Assembly: GCA_002238555.1 (NCBI GenBank)
Contig: MPMO01000005.1
Coordinates: 1-64,000, forward strand
DNA length: 64,000 nt
Direction: 5' to 3'
Source: Caldilineaceae bacterium bin34
Lineage (GTDB): Bacteria > Chloroflexota > Anaerolineae > Caldilineales > Caldilineaceae
Position 1 is the first letter of the stretch, and each line of letters opens with the position of its first letter. The notes under the pieces were generated by a model that was given only the letters and a program-made list of their open reading frames with translations, did not search any database and had not been told where the DNA came from. This document shows, piece by piece, positions 8,252 through 17,781 of this stretch. The position numbers were made by a program, and so were the translations under genes.

Positions 8252-9652
8252 CTAAAGGTTGCGAACCGAGTTGTCGAACAGTTCGTTGGTGTCGGCCGAC
8301 AGGCCTTCCAACGCTTCCTCGACGCTGCCGACGCCTTCCAGCATCAGCGGATCCATGTGCTGCTCGTAGATCGGCATCCACTCCTGTCCCTCGGGGAACA
8401 GCGGGAAGTGCTCTTCGGACTCGGCACCCAGCACCCAGGCGGCATGGCCGTAGTTGGGCAGGAACTGCTCGATTTCCTGCACGTTCCACTTGCCGGACGA
8501 CTTGCGTCCGGGGAAGCCGCCAAAGCCGTTCACGGCCATGAAGCGGGCCTGTTCCGGATCCGTCAGGTTCCAGCGCATGAACTCGTAGCCGATCTCCGGG
8601 AAATTGGAGCCGGAGGGAATGAACCAGCCCACGTTGCCCTCGAAGCCGAAACGGCCATTGGGGCCCACCGGTTCGGGACCAATCCCCATGCGGAAGCTGT
8701 CGCCGACCGCCTCCACCGAGGCGCGGGTCTCGTCGGAGAGCGTCCACCACATGCCAATGTTGCCGGCCGCAAAGGCGGAGAACTGACCGCCGAAGAGTTC
8801 CAGATCGGCCGCGGACGGGGAGACGCCGTGCGTGTGCAGGACGTCGTAGGTGAACTGGAAGGCCTCGATCGTCTCGGGTTCGAGCATGTTGGCCTGAGTC
8901 ACGTCCTCGTTGAAGAAGTGGCCGCCAAAGCCGCGGGTCACGTTCCACTGGCGGATGGCCCAGTGGCCGGTGGCCAGGCCGTAGACCTTGTCGTCGCCGG
9001 AGGTGTCCGTGGCCTCGATGGCCAGATCCAATAGATCCTGGTAGGTCCAGTTGTCCGGGGGCGGCCAGTCGCCCATGATCGGATCCATGATGTCGCGGTT
9101 GATCAGAATCGCGCGCGGGGCCCAGTCAATCGGGAAGCCGTACTGCTTGCCCTTGTAGGCGATGTTGTCCACCGCCGTAAAGTGGAAGTCGTCCGGCCAG
9201 TCGATGGGCGGCAGCGCATCGATGTAGTCGTCGATCGGCAGCATGAAGCCCTTGTCGGCGAAGGGGGCCGTGCGGGTGAAGTGGATCATGGCCGAGTCCG
9301 GATGTTCGCCGGCGGCCAGCAGCACCACGATTGTCTCCCAGTAGGCACTCCAGCCGCCTTCGGGTGCCGGTTGGAACTCCATGTTGGGATAGAACTCGGC
9401 AAACCATGCATGGTGCTGGTCCTGGACAGCCACGCTGCCGGGACCCCAGCCGCCCGCGACGAAAGTGCCAGCCGTTTCCATCGGCACCGTACCCATGGTG
9501 AATTCCGCGCGACGGGCGGGATCCACATCGGCCACTTCCTCCAAGACGACGGGGGCTTCGGTCGGGACACAGGCGGCCGCCACCACGCCGGCCGCGGCAT
9601 ACGAGGAGACGCGCAGGAAGTCCCTGCGGCTCAATCCAAACTTGCGAGACAT
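8252..9652 (-). CDS. Sugar ABC transporter substrate-binding protein
   Basis: A 466-residue extracytoplasmic solute-binding protein (family 1, maltose/oligosaccharide type). The start at 9652 is preferred over a longer frame because it has GGGAG about 9 bases upstream and begins a Tat signal with SRRDFL at residues 8-13. A lipobox Cys at 28 (AAAC) suggests a Tat-exported lipoprotein. It is followed to the left by a strong hairpin and preceded by two permease genes in the same direction, forming ABC system 1. No ATPase gene is in the window; such systems often share a common MsmK-type ATPase. Confidence 0.92.
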   Translation of the reverse strand: MSRKFGLSRRDFLRVSSYAAAGVVAAACVPTEAPVVLEEVADVDPARRAEFTMGTVPMETAGTFVAGGWGPGSVAVQDQHHAWFAEFYPNMEFQPAPEGGWSAYWETIVVLLAAGEHPDSAMIHFTRTAPFADKGFMLPIDDYIDALPPIDWPDDFHFTAVDNIAYKGKQYGFPIDWAPRAILINRDIMDPIMGDWPPPDNWTYQDLLDLAIEATDTSGDDKVYGLATGHWAIRQWNVTRGFGGHFFNEDVTQANMLEPETIEAFQFTYDVLHTHGVSPSAADLELFGGQFSAFAAGNIGMWWTLSDETRASVEAVGDSFRMGIGPEPVGPNGRFGFEGNVGWFIPSGSNFPEIGYEFMRWNLTDPEQARFMAVNGFGGFPGRKSSGKWNVQEIEQFLPNYGHAAWVLGAESEEHFPLFPEGQEWMPIYEQHMDPLMLEGVGSVEEALEGLSADTNELFDNSVRNL

Positions 9653-9755
9653 TTCACTACTCCCTGTTGAATGGGAAAACAAGACAAGACGGAAACGCGA
9701 CGACGGACGGACCGTGCCGCGGCGACGTGACAATCCTGATGCGCGGGCTGCGTGG

Positions 9756-10658
9756 CTACCCCTTGAGACCTGTGGTCACAATCCCCTGCACATAGTACTT
9801 CTGGCCGGCCATGAACAGGAACAGGATGGGCAGCACGGACAGGGTGCTGGCCGCCATGATCAGGTGCCAGGGCGTCCGGTTGGGGAAGCGGCTCTGGAAC
9901 TTGGCCAGGCCCATGGGCAGGGTGAACTTCTCCGGCGAGCGCAGGATGATCACCGGCCACAGCAGTTCGTTCCAGACCCCCATGAAGGTAAAGATGGCCA
10001 GGGTCGCGATCACCGGCTTGGAGACCGGCAGGATCACGGTCCAGTAAATGCGCAGGCGGGTGGCCCCGTCGATGTAGGCCGCATCCTCCAACTCCCGCGG
10101 GATGGACATCATGAACTGGCGCATCAGGAAGGTACCCCAGGCGCTCACCACCCCCGGCACAATCAGGGCGTAATAGGTGTCGATCCAGTTGAAGGTCCGC
10201 ATCAGCACGAAGCTGGGGATGAGGAGGATGGCGCCCGGAATCATCATGGTGCCCAGGTACATCAGGAAGATCTTGTCCCGACCCGGGAAGTTGATGCGCG
10301 CGAAGGAGTAGCCCGCCAGGGACGAGGTCAGGAGCACGCCCAGCGTCACCGACAGGGACACGAACATGCTGTTGCCCACGTAGCGCCCCAGGGCGGTCTG
10401 CTCGAACACCACCAGGTAGTTGATCCACTGGATGGACTCCGGGATCAGGGTGGGAGGGAACTTGTAGATCTCGTACTGGGTCTTGAACGACGACGACAGC
10501 ATCCACGCGAATGGCCCCACCATCACGATCGAGCCCGTGGCCAGAATCAGGTGCGTGAAGAGGTCTCCGATGCGCTTGGCGCCGGACTTGGACATGCCAT
10601 CCGGACGGACCGCCTGCAATTCCGAAGCGGGTTGCAAGGTTTCCTGTTTTACAGCCAT
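9756..10658 (-). CDS. Sugar ABC transporter permease (MalG/UgpE-like)
   Basis: A 300-residue inner-membrane permease with about six membrane segments. It carries the EAA-loop signature of binding-protein-dependent importers (ELEDAAYIDGA followed by a conserved proline segment), which contacts the ATPase. The N-terminal tail of roughly 30 residues is polar, as in MalG-type subunits. It lies 103 bases upstream of the binding protein and 39 bases downstream of its partner permease. Substrate is probably an oligosaccharide or glycoside. Confidence 0.93.
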   Translation of the reverse strand: MAVKQETLQPASELQAVRPDGMSKSGAKRIGDLFTHLILATGSIVMVGPFAWMLSSSFKTQYEIYKFPPTLIPESIQWINYLVVFEQTALGRYVGNSMFVSLSVTLGVLLTSSLAGYSFARINFPGRDKIFLMYLGTMMIPGAILLIPSFVLMRTFNWIDTYYALIVPGVVSAWGTFLMRQFMMSIPRELEDAAYIDGATRLRIYWTVILPVSKPVIATLAIFTFMGVWNELLWPVIILRSPEKFTLPMGLAKFQSRFPNRTPWHLIMAASTLSVLPILFLFMAGQKYYVQGIVTTGLKG

Positions 10659-10697
10659 GCGAATCCCAGTGCGCTTGTCGATTGCCGGTGGTTGTCG

Positions 10698-11657
10698 TCA
10701 GTCGGCGAAGCCGTGCACCCAGTTGCGGGCATACAGCCACTGCCCCAGGGTGAAGAGCATAATCGTGGCGAACAATACCATCGCCATGGCGGAGGCAAAC
10801 CCCATCTTCAGGTAGAGGAAGCCGTTGTTGTAGATGTGCAGCACCATGGTGGTGGTCGCATTGGCCGGGCCGCCGCGGGTCATCAGGTAAAAGACGTCGA
10901 AACCCTGGAAGGCGCCGATGATGGAGGTGACCATGACAAAGAAGATGGCGGGCGACAGCATCGGGACGGTGATGGCCCAGAAGCGTTGGCGCGGGTTGGC
11001 CCCATCCATCACGGCGGCCTCGTACAGTTCCGCCGGGATGCCCTGCAGGCCTGCAAGAAAGATCAGCATGGCGAAGCCGATGCTCTTCCACCAGCCCATC
11101 AGGATCAGGGACGGCATGGCCGTGCGCCGGTTCAGGAGCCATTGGGGGCCGTCGATCCCGACATAGCTGAGCAGGAGGTTCAGGAAGCCCACATCGGGGT
11201 GGTAGACCCACAGCCACACGATGGAGGCGGCCACGCTCAGGGTCACGTGGGGGATGAAGTAGACCAGGCGGTAGGTGAGAACCCCGCGCATTTCCCGGTT
11301 GATCATCATGGCCAGCCCCAGCGCCAGCACGATCGTGGCCGGGACCATCCCGAAGGCCCAGTAGAAGGTCTGCCCGAAAACCTGCCAGAACAGGTCGTTG
11401 TTGAACATGACCTGGAAGTTCTCGAGGAACGTGAACCGGGGCGGCCAGGTCAGATCGTAGTTCGTGAAGGCGAAGTACACCGCCGCCAGCATGGGGCCGG
11501 CCAGGAAGACGAAGAAGGCGATGATGTTGGGCAGCAGGAACAGGTAGCCCTCGATGGCCTCGCGCCGCGCCAGGCCGGACATCTCGGACCAGCGGGGACG
11601 CGGAGGGGTGGCGGCCACCGGCTGACTGGGCGCTGGTACCTGGGCGGATACGGTCAT
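10698..11657 (-). CDS. Sugar ABC transporter permease (MalF/UgpA-like)
   Basis: A 319-residue permease with about six membrane segments and the EAA loop ELYEAAVMDGA in its second half. It is the first gene of the leftward run permease-permease-binding protein, which then continues into the catabolic genes. The promoter for this run should lie in the 11658-12176 gap. The N-terminal 35 residues are polar and proline-rich. Confidence 0.93.
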   Translation of the reverse strand: MTVSAQVPAPSQPVAATPPRPRWSEMSGLARREAIEGYLFLLPNIIAFFVFLAGPMLAAVYFAFTNYDLTWPPRFTFLENFQVMFNNDLFWQVFGQTFYWAFGMVPATIVLALGLAMMINREMRGVLTYRLVYFIPHVTLSVAASIVWLWVYHPDVGFLNLLLSYVGIDGPQWLLNRRTAMPSLILMGWWKSIGFAMLIFLAGLQGIPAELYEAAVMDGANPRQRFWAITVPMLSPAIFFVMVTSIIGAFQGFDVFYLMTRGGPANATTTMVLHIYNNGFLYLKMGFASAMAMVLFATIMLFTLGQWLYARNWVHGFAD

Positions 11658-12176
11658 GGATGGATTTCCGGCTTAACGGACGGCACGGTCGAGCGCGGCA
11701 CAGGACACATCGGCCGCGTCCCTCTATTTTCCGCAAAGTGAAGTTGGGCCGCAAACGGCAACCCGGATCCTAGCACGGTTGGAATGGTCGATTCACGATT
11801 CGCAGGCATTCGAACGCGGCAGGGCAGGCAGGGGCATAGCAACTGCCCGGTCCGGACCTGCACCGGGTGCCGGAGGGCCGGATGCCAATCCGTATCGTGC
11901 AGCATGGCCCCAGCCGCGTCCGTTGGACGCAGCTCCCCACTCCGTGCACCGTCGCATCGAGAAGTGCCGGGCAAATACCGACGGGCATCGCTTCGGCCAG
12001 GAGTGCACTGCAATCAAGGAGCCAGTCCCCGTTCGGCCCCCGGGCCCAGTTCCAACAGGGAGACAGTCGCGATGATTGAGTGCGCGCCGGGGAAGAGTAG
12101 AATTAGCCTGGCTTGGGTCATCATTTTGAAGTTGGCACGCTGGGGTATTAACGCCATGAAGCAGGGAGAGACGGGC
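11658..12176. other. Intergenic region before ABC system 1
   Basis: About 520 bases between divergent genes. Several short open frames exist on both strands but none has family signature, start signal and codon pattern together. It should hold the promoter of the leftward transport operon; I see no convincing operator. Confidence 0.5.
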
Positions 12177-12458
12177 ATGACTCGAGACAAACGGGGCAGG
12201 CTGACACGTCGGGACTTTCTCGGTGTCGCAGGTTTGGTCACAGCGACCTTGGGCTTGCAAGCCGGTCTGACCTTGGCTCCAATCCAGGCCGAGGCCAACG
12301 TCAATGAAGAACGGGCACCCGCCAACGTCTGGGCGCGCCTGGGCAATCTCATGTTGGAAGAGATGCCGCCAAATTCACCGCTGTACGGCCAATACGGCTA
12401 CGGACCGGAATCGGCTTCGCGCCCGGGGCACCCCGTGGGCTGTCTCTGTTGTGTGTAG
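12177..12458 (+). CDS. Small Tat-signal protein of unknown function
   Basis: A 93-residue protein starting at an ATG preceded by GGGAGAG. Its N-terminus is a textbook Tat signal: TRRDFLG with twin arginines at 11-12, then a hydrophobic run and an AxA-like cleavage region. The mature part is only about 55 residues, contains many Pro/Gly/Tyr and ends in a Cys-rich CLCC. I do not recognise it. It may be a genuine small exported protein, or the 5' remnant of a longer Tat substrate that was truncated. Confidence 0.55.
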   Translation: MTRDKRGRLTRRDFLGVAGLVTATLGLQAGLTLAPIQAEANVNEERAPANVWARLGNLMLEEMPPNSPLYGQYGYGPESASRPGHPVGCLCCV

Positions 12459-13015
12459 AGCCGGCTGATTCGGTTCGACAGGCAAGGGCGTTCAGGACTT
12501 GGAGTCCACCGACATCGCCTGATTCTCCAAGCCGACATCGACTTCCACAGACGTCTTGTTAGTGGTTCGCTCACGTTGGGACCGTGAGCCGACGGGCAGA
12601 GCCGGTCCATGGACGGTCATCGGAGGCCGGCCGAAGCCCAAGCCATAGGAGTTGAGCGTTTGCGCGGTTCCGCGCGTGTCCTCGAGTTGGGAGGTGGCGC
12701 GAACCAAGGCCCGCAGTGTTCGCGCCAAGCCGAGGGCGCCGGGGAGGTTCCCGCACCCGAACTTGATCCGGTTGGTTCGGTGGAACGCTGCCGGACGCCG
12801 GATTGGCGGTCCACGTCTTCACATCGGTGGTACGACGATGTGGGCACATGGCCTGAAGTCACCGGGAAACTTCCGCGTTGGCCATCGGAGCAACCGGGCC
12901 AGCGACGATGGCGTATATCCAAGGAGGAAGTTTCAAGGATTGACAGTCACCACGCCGGCCCAGTTCCATGCCGCATCAACCAATTTGGCGTTTGATCGCC
13001 CTTGGAAACCTGCTC
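12459..13015. other. Intergenic region without supported gene
   Basis: About 560 bases. Open frames on both strands are short, mutually overlapping and lack recognisable domains. No promoter could be assigned here. Confidence 0.45.
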
Positions 13016-13051
13016 GCGTTGCGGCCCGGTATTGGGACCGGGCCGCAACGC
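13016..13051. terminator. Perfect 15-bp hairpin
   Basis: GCGTTGCGGCCCGGT (13016-13030) is exactly inverted at 13037-13051 around a 6-base loop (ATTGGG). No T-run follows on either strand. It lies about 190 bases upstream of the Crp/Fnr gene and could act as a terminator for upstream transcription or as an RNA structure. Confidence 0.5.
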
Positions 13052-13116
13052 CCGATGCACCGTGACGGAAACGGCCCCGCCGTCTACCCAAGGTGCTCCA
13101 CGGAACACAAACTCTC

Positions 13117-13135
13117 CCTTAACGCGACCTTAACG
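13117..13135 (+). promoter_or_regulatory. Two direct CCTTAACG repeats upstream of the Crp/Fnr gene
   Basis: The octamer CCTTAACG occurs at 13117-13124 and again at 13128-13135. The spacing is 11 bases, about one helical turn. It lies about 105-120 bases before the regulator's start codon. Such phased repeats can be a regulator-binding site, possibly autoregulatory; this is inference only. Confidence 0.3.
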
Positions 13136-13238
13136 TCCAACGGGCCGGACCGGATCTAGACTTTGGACATCGAGCATGCAGGACGGCTGCGGGATGCATA
13201 GTGCATCTCCGGCCATCATCCGGAAGAGGTTCACACCC

Positions 13239-13928
13239 ATGCACAACTACCAGGAACTCTCCCAGCAACTGACACGCCACTTTCTGTTCGGCGACATCCC
13301 GGACAAAGACTTGGCCAGGGATGTCTGCCCGGCTGTGCGCGTGCTGCGCAGGCACGCCGGCGACTGCTTCTACCGAGCGGGCGACGACTGCGAAGCCGTC
13401 TACCTGGTGCTGGAAGGCGAGGTGATCCTCACCCGGCAATCGCCGCGCCAGCACGTGATTGTGGGCCGCATCGGCGCCAACGGCTTCTTCGGCGAGCAAA
13501 CCATCCTGAAGGGCCACCGCATGCACAGCTCGCGCGCCGAAGCCCACACGGACACGGTGTGCGTCGAGATCACGCGGCGCAACTTCAAGTACCTGCAGCA
13601 ACGGTTCCCCTCCATCATGGTGAGAATGCTGGAGAGCGAAAGTTCGAAGGGACGCAACGTGCTGGACCATCTGCGCAGCATCCGCCTCGATCCCGTGATG
13701 CTGAGGGTCGTGCGCGCCCTGCTGGGCCTGGCCAAGTCGGCCGGCACCACCGTGCTGACGGATTTGGGCCACCAGGACATTGCCGATTCCATCGGCACCA
13801 ACCGCGAAACGGTCACCAACGTGTTGCACGACCTCTCCGACAAAGGCCTCATCACGCGCGGGCGGATGCAGGTGACGCTTGACGACGTGGCCGGCCTGCA
13901 ACGCCTATTGGCCGGAAGCATTGCGTAG
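13239..13928 (+). CDS. Crp/Fnr-family transcriptional regulator
   Basis: A 229-residue regulator. The N-terminal half is a cyclic-nucleotide-binding (cupin) domain, including GDCFYRAGDDCEAVYLVLEGEV and a GFFGEQ segment. The C-terminal winged helix includes LGHQDIADSIGTNRETVTNV, the Crp recognition helix pattern. No Fnr-type cluster of N-terminal cysteines is visible, so it is more Crp-like than Fnr-like. The open frame extends 63 bases further upstream; the ATG at 13239 follows GAAGAGG and suits the domain start. No obvious target operon is adjacent. Confidence 0.9.
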   Translation: MHNYQELSQQLTRHFLFGDIPDKDLARDVCPAVRVLRRHAGDCFYRAGDDCEAVYLVLEGEVILTRQSPRQHVIVGRIGANGFFGEQTILKGHRMHSSRAEAHTDTVCVEITRRNFKYLQQRFPSIMVRMLESESSKGRNVLDHLRSIRLDPVMLRVVRALLGLAKSAGTTVLTDLGHQDIADSIGTNRETVTNVLHDLSDKGLITRGRMQVTLDDVAGLQRLLAGSIA

Positions 13929-14385
13929 AACCGTCCGCCGCAGGCAGTAGACCGGCGGGTTGCGCGCCAGATTGCGCAAGGCGCCGGATGCCCTCCGCCC
14001 ATTCCGGGCGGCGCGGGACCGGTACCGGTTGCACTAAGACTGCATTTGACGGGCTTCCCTGGTGGGAGCCCGTCGGCCATTAACCCTTTCCCGGGCCAGC
14101 GGAACCCGAGGTTTGCAAACGGGCAACAATGCCCGGCAGCCGCCGCGCGCGGTTTTCCACTCGGCCGGACGTCACGCATGCGTCCCTCCAGCTTGGCGTC
14201 AATTTCACCTGCCCGCCTGCCGGTGTCATCATTATGAACACGCAAGGAAAACCACCGGCACAGCGTCCTTCCGATGGCCAACGCCCTCGAACCGTCCCAC
14301 CGTCCCCCAAACCTGACATGTTGGTTCGCCAACCGTCGTATTCCGGCTGTTCATCGTCGCCGGACGCCTGTAAGGCGGACTGCGT
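13929..14385. other. Intergenic region with a terminator-like hairpin
   Basis: About 455 bases. An inverted repeat at 14048-14059/14064-14074 (GACGGGCT arms with one bulged base, 4-base loop) lies 120 bases after the regulator and may end its transcript, though no T-run follows. The rest shows no supported gene. Confidence 0.45.
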
Positions 14386-15615
14386 GTGGCGACTGACGCA
14401 AGGCGGGGCCGTGAACTTGTCCACCGCGCCCGGGAGTCGCTCGTCGGGTTGATTGGCATTGCCCTGGTGACGCGATGCCTGACGGACACGGGATTCCAGA
14501 TTTTCTACCCCTTCCTGCCCATGCTGGCCGGTGGGTTGGGGCTGAGTACAGCCCGGATGGGCCAGCTCCTGGGACTGCGCAACCTGACCGGGCTGCTGTC
14601 GCCTGTTTTTGGCGCCCTCGCCGACCGCCAAGGATTCCGAAAGTGGTTGCGTATCGAACTGCTGGGCCTGTCGGCCGGTTTCTTGTTGTTGGCGCTGGGG
14701 CCATCCCTGCCAGTCAAGGTTTTCGGGTTCGTCCTGTCCGGCGTCGCCACCCTTGCCTTTGTGCCTACGTTGCAGGGATATCTGAGCCACCGGTTGCGTT
14801 ATTCCATGCGTGCCCGCGGCATCGGGATCGTGGAGTACGGCTGGGCCTTCGCGGGCATTGCCGGTCTGTCAACAGCCGGCTGGATCATCGAACGAACCAG
14901 TTGGGAAGTACCGTTTGTCATTTTGGGCATCGGCATGGCCGTCCTGTTCGTTGTGTATTACCTGCTGCCGCCTGGCCATCCGGAAAGCGCCCGACAGCGC
15001 TTGTCCGACCCCGCGGCCGGCCGACGCCAGCAGTTGACCGATCTCGTGGGTTCCCTATCCAGGTCGGCCTGGGCCACCATCGCCTGCACCGGATGCCTGT
15101 CGTTCGCCATGTTCAACGTGCTGATTGTGTTCGGGGACTGGCTGACCCAAACCTACGGCCTCGGCGCCGGGGACATGGGCCGCGTGGCCATGGCCATGGG
15201 CATCGCGGACCTTTGCGGCAGCATCGGCGCCAGCGCGTACAGCGACCGCATCGGCAAACGCCGCGCCGTGCTGGCAGGCGGGGTCCTGGCCATCGCGGCG
15301 TTCGTGCTGCTGCCGATATTGGGGAACAGTCTTGTCGGCGCCGTTGGGGGTTTGATGCTCATGCGCGTGGCCCTGGAATTTGCCATCGTCTCCATGTTGG
15401 CCTTTGCCAGCGAACAGGACAGCCACCGCCGAGGGCAAATGATGTCGATGATGGGCGCCGCCAACTTCAGCGCATCCGCCATCGGCGGCTTTACCGGACC
15501 GTGGAGTTTCCTGCGCCTGGGCATCACCGGCCCGTCCCTGCTGGCTGTCGCCGGCATGCTCGCGTGTACCGTTTTGAACATTGGGTTCATGCGCGAGCCG
15601 CAAGGGCGAGACTGA
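14386..15615 (+). CDS. MFS transporter
   Basis: A 409-residue major facilitator superfamily carrier with about 12 predicted membrane segments. The loop between helices 2 and 3 has GALADRQGFRK, the MFS signature, and a matching GASAYSDRIGKRR lies in the second half. The GTG start follows AAGGCGG. Substrate is unknown; there is no adjacent enzyme to suggest one. It converges with the Na/Pi transporter gene. Confidence 0.87.
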   Translation: MATDARRGRELVHRARESLVGLIGIALVTRCLTDTGFQIFYPFLPMLAGGLGLSTARMGQLLGLRNLTGLLSPVFGALADRQGFRKWLRIELLGLSAGFLLLALGPSLPVKVFGFVLSGVATLAFVPTLQGYLSHRLRYSMRARGIGIVEYGWAFAGIAGLSTAGWIIERTSWEVPFVILGIGMAVLFVVYYLLPPGHPESARQRLSDPAAGRRQQLTDLVGSLSRSAWATIACTGCLSFAMFNVLIVFGDWLTQTYGLGAGDMGRVAMAMGIADLCGSIGASAYSDRIGKRRAVLAGGVLAIAAFVLLPILGNSLVGAVGGLMLMRVALEFAIVSMLAFASEQDSHRRGQMMSMMGAANFSASAIGGFTGPWSFLRLGITGPSLLAVAGMLACTVLNIGFMREPQGRD

Positions 15616-15801
15616 TTCAAGCCTTCCGCCGCGCGTTGCAACCCCGGCCGCCTGCCGCTTGTCCCCCGTCCCGGGAAGGGCCGCTGCCAAAACCCATTGC
15701 CCTTGCGACTGTCCGTATCCGCTGCATTCCGCAACGGATGTGGATACCGGGGGCCACGCCCGGGAGAGCCCCGCCGACTGCCGGGAAATCCCATAGATAT
15801 C

Positions 15802-15836
15802 CCAAGTTATCCCAAAATCCGCTTGGGATAACTTGG
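15802..15836. repeat. 14-bp perfect inverted repeat between convergent genes
   Basis: CCAAGTTATCCCAA (15802-15815) is inverted exactly at 15823-15836 around AATCCGC. The arms are AT-richer than the surroundings. It lies between the convergent MFS and Na/Pi genes, so it could be a bidirectional terminator, although no T-run follows either arm. Confidence 0.6.
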
Positions 15837-15938
15837 AATCGAACTGGAAAGCCAACAGCTGGTTGGCCCCGCGGGGAGTATTGCGGGCCTGTTCCGCTCA
15901 CCCAATGGCACAGGACGCGCTGGAACCCGGCCGGGCCG

Positions 15939-17540
15939 TCAGTCGGAAGCGGTTAGCGGTGACTGATCGCTCTCGTTCCGGAAGTCGCGGGTCAATTGGG
16001 CGAGCAGGAAGAAAATGTTCTCCACCGCGTTGGTGGTTTCCACAATGATGCGTTGCCGAACGTGGTCTTCCTCCGGGGTTGCCGACAGGTTGCGTTCCCG
16101 AATGTTCTGCATCAGGACCCTGCGGTCGCCCATCAGTTGCTCGACGAATTCCCAGGAATCGTCATCGTCGCTTTCCAGGGCGTCCAGGAATATGAGGAAC
16201 GCGGCGTCGGTTCCCTCGACGATGGTCATCTGAAACGTGTCCAGTTCCTCATCTTCCGGCAGTTGCAGCAGGAACTCGGGCACGGCCGAGAATTGTTCGT
16301 CCAGCCAGGTGATCAATTTCTGCCGGCTCAGGACGGCGTTGTGGCGTTCGCTGCTCTGACCGGGATTCTGGCGTGCCAATTCGCCCAGGAATTCGTCGAT
16401 GCGGTCGTTGAGGGTCTGGACTGAGTTCTTGAGGCTGGCGGCGGACTGTCGGGTCCGCGCCATGTTCAGGTAGTCGGAATACATGCCAAGCACCCGCCTC
16501 TGTTCCAGGTGCGCCAGGTCAAGGGCGGTCTCCACATCGTCCATGGCCTGGTCGTGAATGTATTGGGGTCGGGACTGCTCCTCTTCGCTGCTGGCCGGCC
16601 AGAAACGGGCAAACAACTGCATGGTCCAGTTCGGGGCCGCCAGCACCACAAAGCGGGAAGGCATGCCAAACAGGATGACAGCCAGGGCCATCTGCGGTCC
16701 CAGGCCAATGTCCAGCGCCGTCGCCGCCGCCACAACCAGCGGCACGTCCAGATATACCTCCACATAGAGCAGCAGGACCATGACCACCACGGAAAAGAAA
16801 CACTGGAAGGCCCAGAACATCCCCAGCTGCCGGGCTGTTCCCCGCAGGTTGGACGAAAGGATGAGCACACTGATGCCCAGCCCCAGATAGGAGCCGTAGA
16901 TGTACATCACCACCTGCTCCACCCCCACCAGTTGCGCGGCTGCCAGGCCGACGCCGAAGGCGACCACCGGAACCAGGGCCTGAACCACAAAGGTGAGCAG
17001 GGCGCCGAGAACCAGCGACAACAGGAGGGAGCGGGTGGAAATCTCCAGGCCCGCCTGGAACCAGGGCTGATCCGCCAGGGGCGCCGCCGACTCCTTGATT
17101 AGGACCAGGCCGAACAGCAGGGCGGCCACGCCGAACAGCATCGCTCCCAGCTCGCGGTAGCCGTCTCGATTCAGGCGCGTGATGACAATGCCGCCCACGC
17201 CGAGCCCAAAGAGGGCGACCACGCGAATGTCCACCGTGACGATGAACAGAATCAGGCCCACGCCGAGCTGTGCGCCCAAGGCAATGGGATAGCCCTGCTG
17301 GGAGGAAATCAGCCCGGACCGCAGCATGCTGATGGTGATGAAGGTCACGGCCGGGGAACTCTGGGTAATGGCGCCGGCCAGCGTTCCCCAGCCAAACCCG
17401 GCAAAGCGGTTGTTGGCCAGCCGGCTGGCCAACATGCGCAGGCGCGGTCCCACCAGAACCTTCAGGTTCTCGGCCAACAGCCACATGCCGACAAACAGCA
17501 GGCCAACCCCGCCGAGGATCCCGCCGATCACTTCCGCCAT
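15939..17540 (-). CDS. Na/Pi cotransporter family protein with PhoU-like C-terminus
   Basis: A 533-residue membrane protein of the NptA/YjbB type. Two repeats of membrane helices carry the substrate-binding pattern, with the clear TQSSPAVTF motif in the first. The last ~200 residues form a soluble helical region resembling PhoU. The protein would move phosphate with sodium, probably outward or inward depending on gradient. There is no pho regulon partner nearby. It converges with the MFS gene. Confidence 0.9.
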   Translation of the reverse strand: MAEVIGGILGGVGLLFVGMWLLAENLKVLVGPRLRMLASRLANNRFAGFGWGTLAGAITQSSPAVTFITISMLRSGLISSQQGYPIALGAQLGVGLILFIVTVDIRVVALFGLGVGGIVITRLNRDGYRELGAMLFGVAALLFGLVLIKESAAPLADQPWFQAGLEISTRSLLLSLVLGALLTFVVQALVPVVAFGVGLAAAQLVGVEQVVMYIYGSYLGLGISVLILSSNLRGTARQLGMFWAFQCFFSVVVMVLLLYVEVYLDVPLVVAAATALDIGLGPQMALAVILFGMPSRFVVLAAPNWTMQLFARFWPASSEEEQSRPQYIHDQAMDDVETALDLAHLEQRRVLGMYSDYLNMARTRQSAASLKNSVQTLNDRIDEFLGELARQNPGQSSERHNAVLSRQKLITWLDEQFSAVPEFLLQLPEDEELDTFQMTIVEGTDAAFLIFLDALESDDDDSWEFVEQLMGDRRVLMQNIRERNLSATPEEDHVRQRIIVETTNAVENIFFLLAQLTRDFRNESDQSPLTASD

Positions 17541-17781
17541 GGCGTCTCCTGTATCTGTGCGCCGGCTCGCAGGTCGAACATGCCGGCAGTCCCCGTCCCG
17601 GTTGGCTCAACGGCGCGGGCGGGGGCGGTCCGTCCCAAAACCGCGGCTGCCCTGGGAAGCCGGTGCCGGTCCGGCCCGGAAACCCGGCCCTTCCGAGCCA
17701 AAGGACTTCAAGGGAAGTGTAGATCGCGCGGCCCACCCGCCCGGCTCGAATCCGATTGGAATGCCCGGAGCCGCCCCGCGG

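Noticed and set aside
6446..9034. Very long open frame on the plus strand
   Set aside because: It is antisense to well-supported genes (ThuA, isomerase, lipoprotein, ABC binding protein) and arises from GC-rich codon usage.
9465..11741. Long plus-strand open frame over the ABC permeases
   Set aside because: Antisense shadow of two permease genes with no domain content.
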